From: Nitrospiraceae bacterium
GTDB taxonomy: Bacteria; Nitrospirota; Nitrospiria; Nitrospirales; UBA8639
Assembly (NCBI GenBank): GCA_020632595.1
Contig: JACKFF010000001.1
Location: 868,001 to 932,000, forward strand
Length of the DNA stretch: 64,000 bases
Reading direction: 5' to 3'
A program made the position numbers and the translations under genes. The notes under the pieces were generated by a model. That model did not search any database, was not told the origin of the DNA, and saw only the letters and a list, made by a program, of their open reading frames with translations. Below, piece by piece: positions 62,152 through 64,000 of the stretch (position 1 is the stretch's first letter; the number at the start of each line of letters is the position of its first letter).

Positions 62152-64000
62152 GTGACTGAATCTTCCTCCGTCTCCCCACCACCTGCAGTGCAATCCGCAG
62201 CTCTCCGCGGACTGCTCGTTGCGCAATTTTTTGGAGCCTTTAATGATAATGCCTGGAAACTCATTGTCGCCCTCTTGGCTATTAAGCAAGTCGCCGCCTC
62301 AGTAGGTGCCTCTGGGCCGGATTTTGAAGCAGCCTCCCAGACGACTACCACGCAAGCCTTTGTCATCTTTACCCTTCCCCTGATGATAGTTTCGGCCTTT
62401 GCAGGAGTCTTTTCCGATCGGTTCAGTAAGCGAACCGTCATCGTCGTCATGAAAGCCGTAGAAGTCTTGTTGATGGGAGCCGGTACCGCTGCCCTTTTTT
62501 GGAATCCGCTGGGTGGAGTCCTCCCCCTCCTGGTACTAGCCGCAATGGGTGCTCAAAGTGCCATTTTTAGTCCCTCCAAATATGGGATTCTTCCTGAACT
62601 CCTGCCTCACCATCGCCTGTCATGGGGAAATGGTCAACTCGAGATGTGGACCTTCATCGCCATCATTGCAGGAACCGCACTGGCGGGTCCCTTGCTGGAC
62701 CTTTCCGGCCAAACCCCCTGGCTAACCGGATTAGTGCTTATGGTGTGCTCCGGAATAGGTTTATGGGCTTCATTGTTTATTCCCACAGTCCCAAGGGCTC
62801 GACTTGAGGGTGGAGTTCGAGAAACCTGGAATGCCGCTATTGAAGCCATTCGATTAGATCGAGTCTTGAAATTGGGCATCATGGGGGCCATGGCATTTTG
62901 GACGTTGGCCAGTTTGGTTGGGCAAGATGTATTGATCTACGCAAAAGCCGTCCTTCAATTATCTGATTCTCTTTCAGGGCTACCCCTGGCAGCCTTCGGA
63001 ATCGGAGTTGGCATTGGCTCCCTGTTGGTCGGAAAACTTTCAGCGGCCAAAGTGGAATTAGGCTACCTTCCCTTGGGAGGCACCGGGATAACCGCCAGTC
63101 TTTTCGCCTTAGGGTTTGGGGAGCCACAGTTAGGAGGAACCCTCCTGGCCATGGGGTGCCTAGGCCTCGCCAGCGGATTTGTGGTGGTTCCGCTCAACGC
63201 CCTCATTCAATGGCGATCCCCAGCTGATCGACGAGGCGCCGTGATTGCCTTTGCCAATACCCTGGTCTTTGGAGGAGTCATATTGGGATCTCTAGGATCA
63301 GGATTCCTGTCAAAGATCGGGCTTAGCGCCAGCAATATCTTTCTCGTATCTGGAATCGGGAGCGCGACTCTAACCATTTGGGCGCTTCGGGTTCTCCCCG
63401 AAATGTTTATTCGGTTGATGTTAGTCTTATTTACCCACACCATCTATCGACTCACCATCACAGGACGGGATCGCATTCCACAAGAAGGCGGGGCTCTTCT
63501 GGTGCCCAATCATGTCTCCTTCATTGACGGCCTTCTCCTACTTGCCACCACCGATCGCCCTATTCGATTTCTCGTCGACCAACATTATTATGACCATCGC
63601 GTGCTCCATCCATTTGCCAAAATCATGGGAGTCATTCCAATTTCCTCGAATGGATCTCCCAGAGAAATTTTACATGCGTTACGGCAAGCAGGACAGAGTC
63701 TCGATCGAGGCGAACTGGTCTGCATTTTTCCAGAAGGCCAAATTACCCGTACCGGCAACCTCTTACCCTTCCGATCGGGATTCACCCGTATCCTCAAAGG
63801 CCGGGATGTTCCCATTATTCCCATCAACCTTGACCGGGTCTGGGGGAGTATCTTCAGCTTCATCGGCGGACGTTTTTTAGCAAAGTGGCCTACTCGCTTC
63901 CCTTATCCCATTACGCTCTCTATCGGCGAACCCCTCCCCTCAACCACATCTGCCGAAGAGGTACGGCATGCCATTCAGGAATTAGGAGAAGTCGCGTGGC
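62152..64000 (+). CDS. MFS transporter fused to PlsC acyltransferase (LplT-Aas-like), 3' end cut
   Basis: Open to the window edge (616 residues visible). The N-terminal ~420 residues are an MFS/LplT-like lysophospholipid flippase (LLVAQFFGAFNDNAWKLIVALL, SKYGILPELLPHHRLSWGNG). A PlsC-type 1-acylglycerolphosphate acyltransferase follows, with H454-V-S-F-I-D and FPEGQITRTG. The fused protein would import and re-acylate lysophospholipids. Whether the AMP-ligase part of full Aas follows lies beyond the window. GTG 62152 is the only start between the in-frame TGA at 62101 and the conserved region, apart from a later GTG. Confidence 0.88.
   Translation, partial: MTESSSVSPPPAVQSAALRGLLVAQFFGAFNDNAWKLIVALLAIKQVAASVGASGPDFEAASQTTTTQAFVIFTLPLMIVSAFAGVFSDRFSKRTVIVVMKAVEVLLMGAGTAALFWNPLGGVLPLLVLAAMGAQSAIFSPSKYGILPELLPHHRLSWGNGQLEMWTFIAIIAGTALAGPLLDLSGQTPWLTGLVLMVCSGIGLWASLFIPTVPRARLEGGVRETWNAAIEAIRLDRVLKLGIMGAMAFWTLASLVGQDVLIYAKAVLQLSDSLSGLPLAAFGIGVGIGSLLVGKLSAAKVELGYLPLGGTGITASLFALGFGEPQLGGTLLAMGCLGLASGFVVVPLNALIQWRSPADRRGAVIAFANTLVFGGVILGSLGSGFLSKIGLSASNIFLVSGIGSATLTIWALRVLPEMFIRLMLVLFTHTIYRLTITGRDRIPQEGGALLVPNHVSFIDGLLLLATTDRPIRFLVDQHYYDHRVLHPFAKIMGVIPISSNGSPREILHALRQAGQSLDRGELVCIFPEGQITRTGNLLPFRSGFTRILKGRDVPIIPINLDRVWGSIFSFIGGRFLAKWPTRFPYPITLSIGEPLPSTTSAEEVRHAIQELGEVAW

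Noticed and set aside
1..64000. CRISPR arrays, tRNA or rRNA genes, transposase genes
   Set aside because: No regularly spaced repeats, cloverleaf sequences, rRNA segments or transposase motifs were recognised on either strand.

Overview
The window looks like a chromosomal piece of a Gram-negative, diderm bacterium of the Nitrospirota, most likely Nitrospira-like. This is an inference from memory: the division cluster ends in a Gram-positive-style pgeF-yggS-yggT-divIVA tail, and there is a run of histidine kinases with an 'HNVGN' phospho-box. MurE carries the DNPR motif of meso-diaminopimelate enzymes. No rRNA or tRNA gene and no CRISPR array was seen.

Layout. (1) 294-5967, plus strand: a three-gene heavy-metal RND efflux operon (outer-membrane factor, adaptor, pump) with ATGA overlaps. 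(2) 6330-8527, minus strand: four small unrelated genes (ABM monooxygenase-like, SnoaL-like, AlkA-like, GDT1-like) separated by attC-like sites, two of them broken. This reads as a decayed integron cassette array without an integrase. (3) 8771-16562: a block bounded by two inverted copies of a ~210-bp repeat. It encloses a SIR2-HerA gene pair (a known anti-phage architecture) and a convergent 1233-residue SNF2 helicase whose C-terminus is an array of about sixteen 15-residue repeats. (4) 16583-20976: a serine hydrolase gene with two degraded partial copies, and between them an acyltransferase-SGNH membrane protein.

(5) 21001-42186, minus strand: the division/cell-wall (dcw) cluster, in transcription order rsmH, ftsL, ftsI, murE, murF, mraY, murD, ftsW, murG, murC, murB, ddl, ftsQ, ftsA, ftsZ, pgeF, yggS, yggT, divIVA. 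A good sigma-70 promoter carrying a two-repeat MraZ-box-like element lies just upstream of rsmH, yet no mraZ is present. (6) 42290-53559: asnS, a divergent rhodanese, then a housekeeping series on the minus strand (lytic transglycosylase, zapB, zapA, rny, ymdB-like phosphodiesterase, xseA, xseB, tlyA, sugar epimerase).

(7) 53888-61372, minus strand: a signalling cluster of an HDOD protein, four histidine kinases and one stand-alone response regulator. Three kinases share an unusual phospho-box and a downstream PKGK signature; two receiver-like domains have lost the phospho-accepting aspartate (Asn and Glu instead). (8) 62152-end: an LplT-Aas-like MFS/acyltransferase fusion cut by the window edge.

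The conserved backbone (5-6) provides peptidoglycan precursor synthesis, septum assembly, RNA decay and DNA repair. The region 6-20 kb is accessory, with cassettes, repeats, duplications and probable phage defence.
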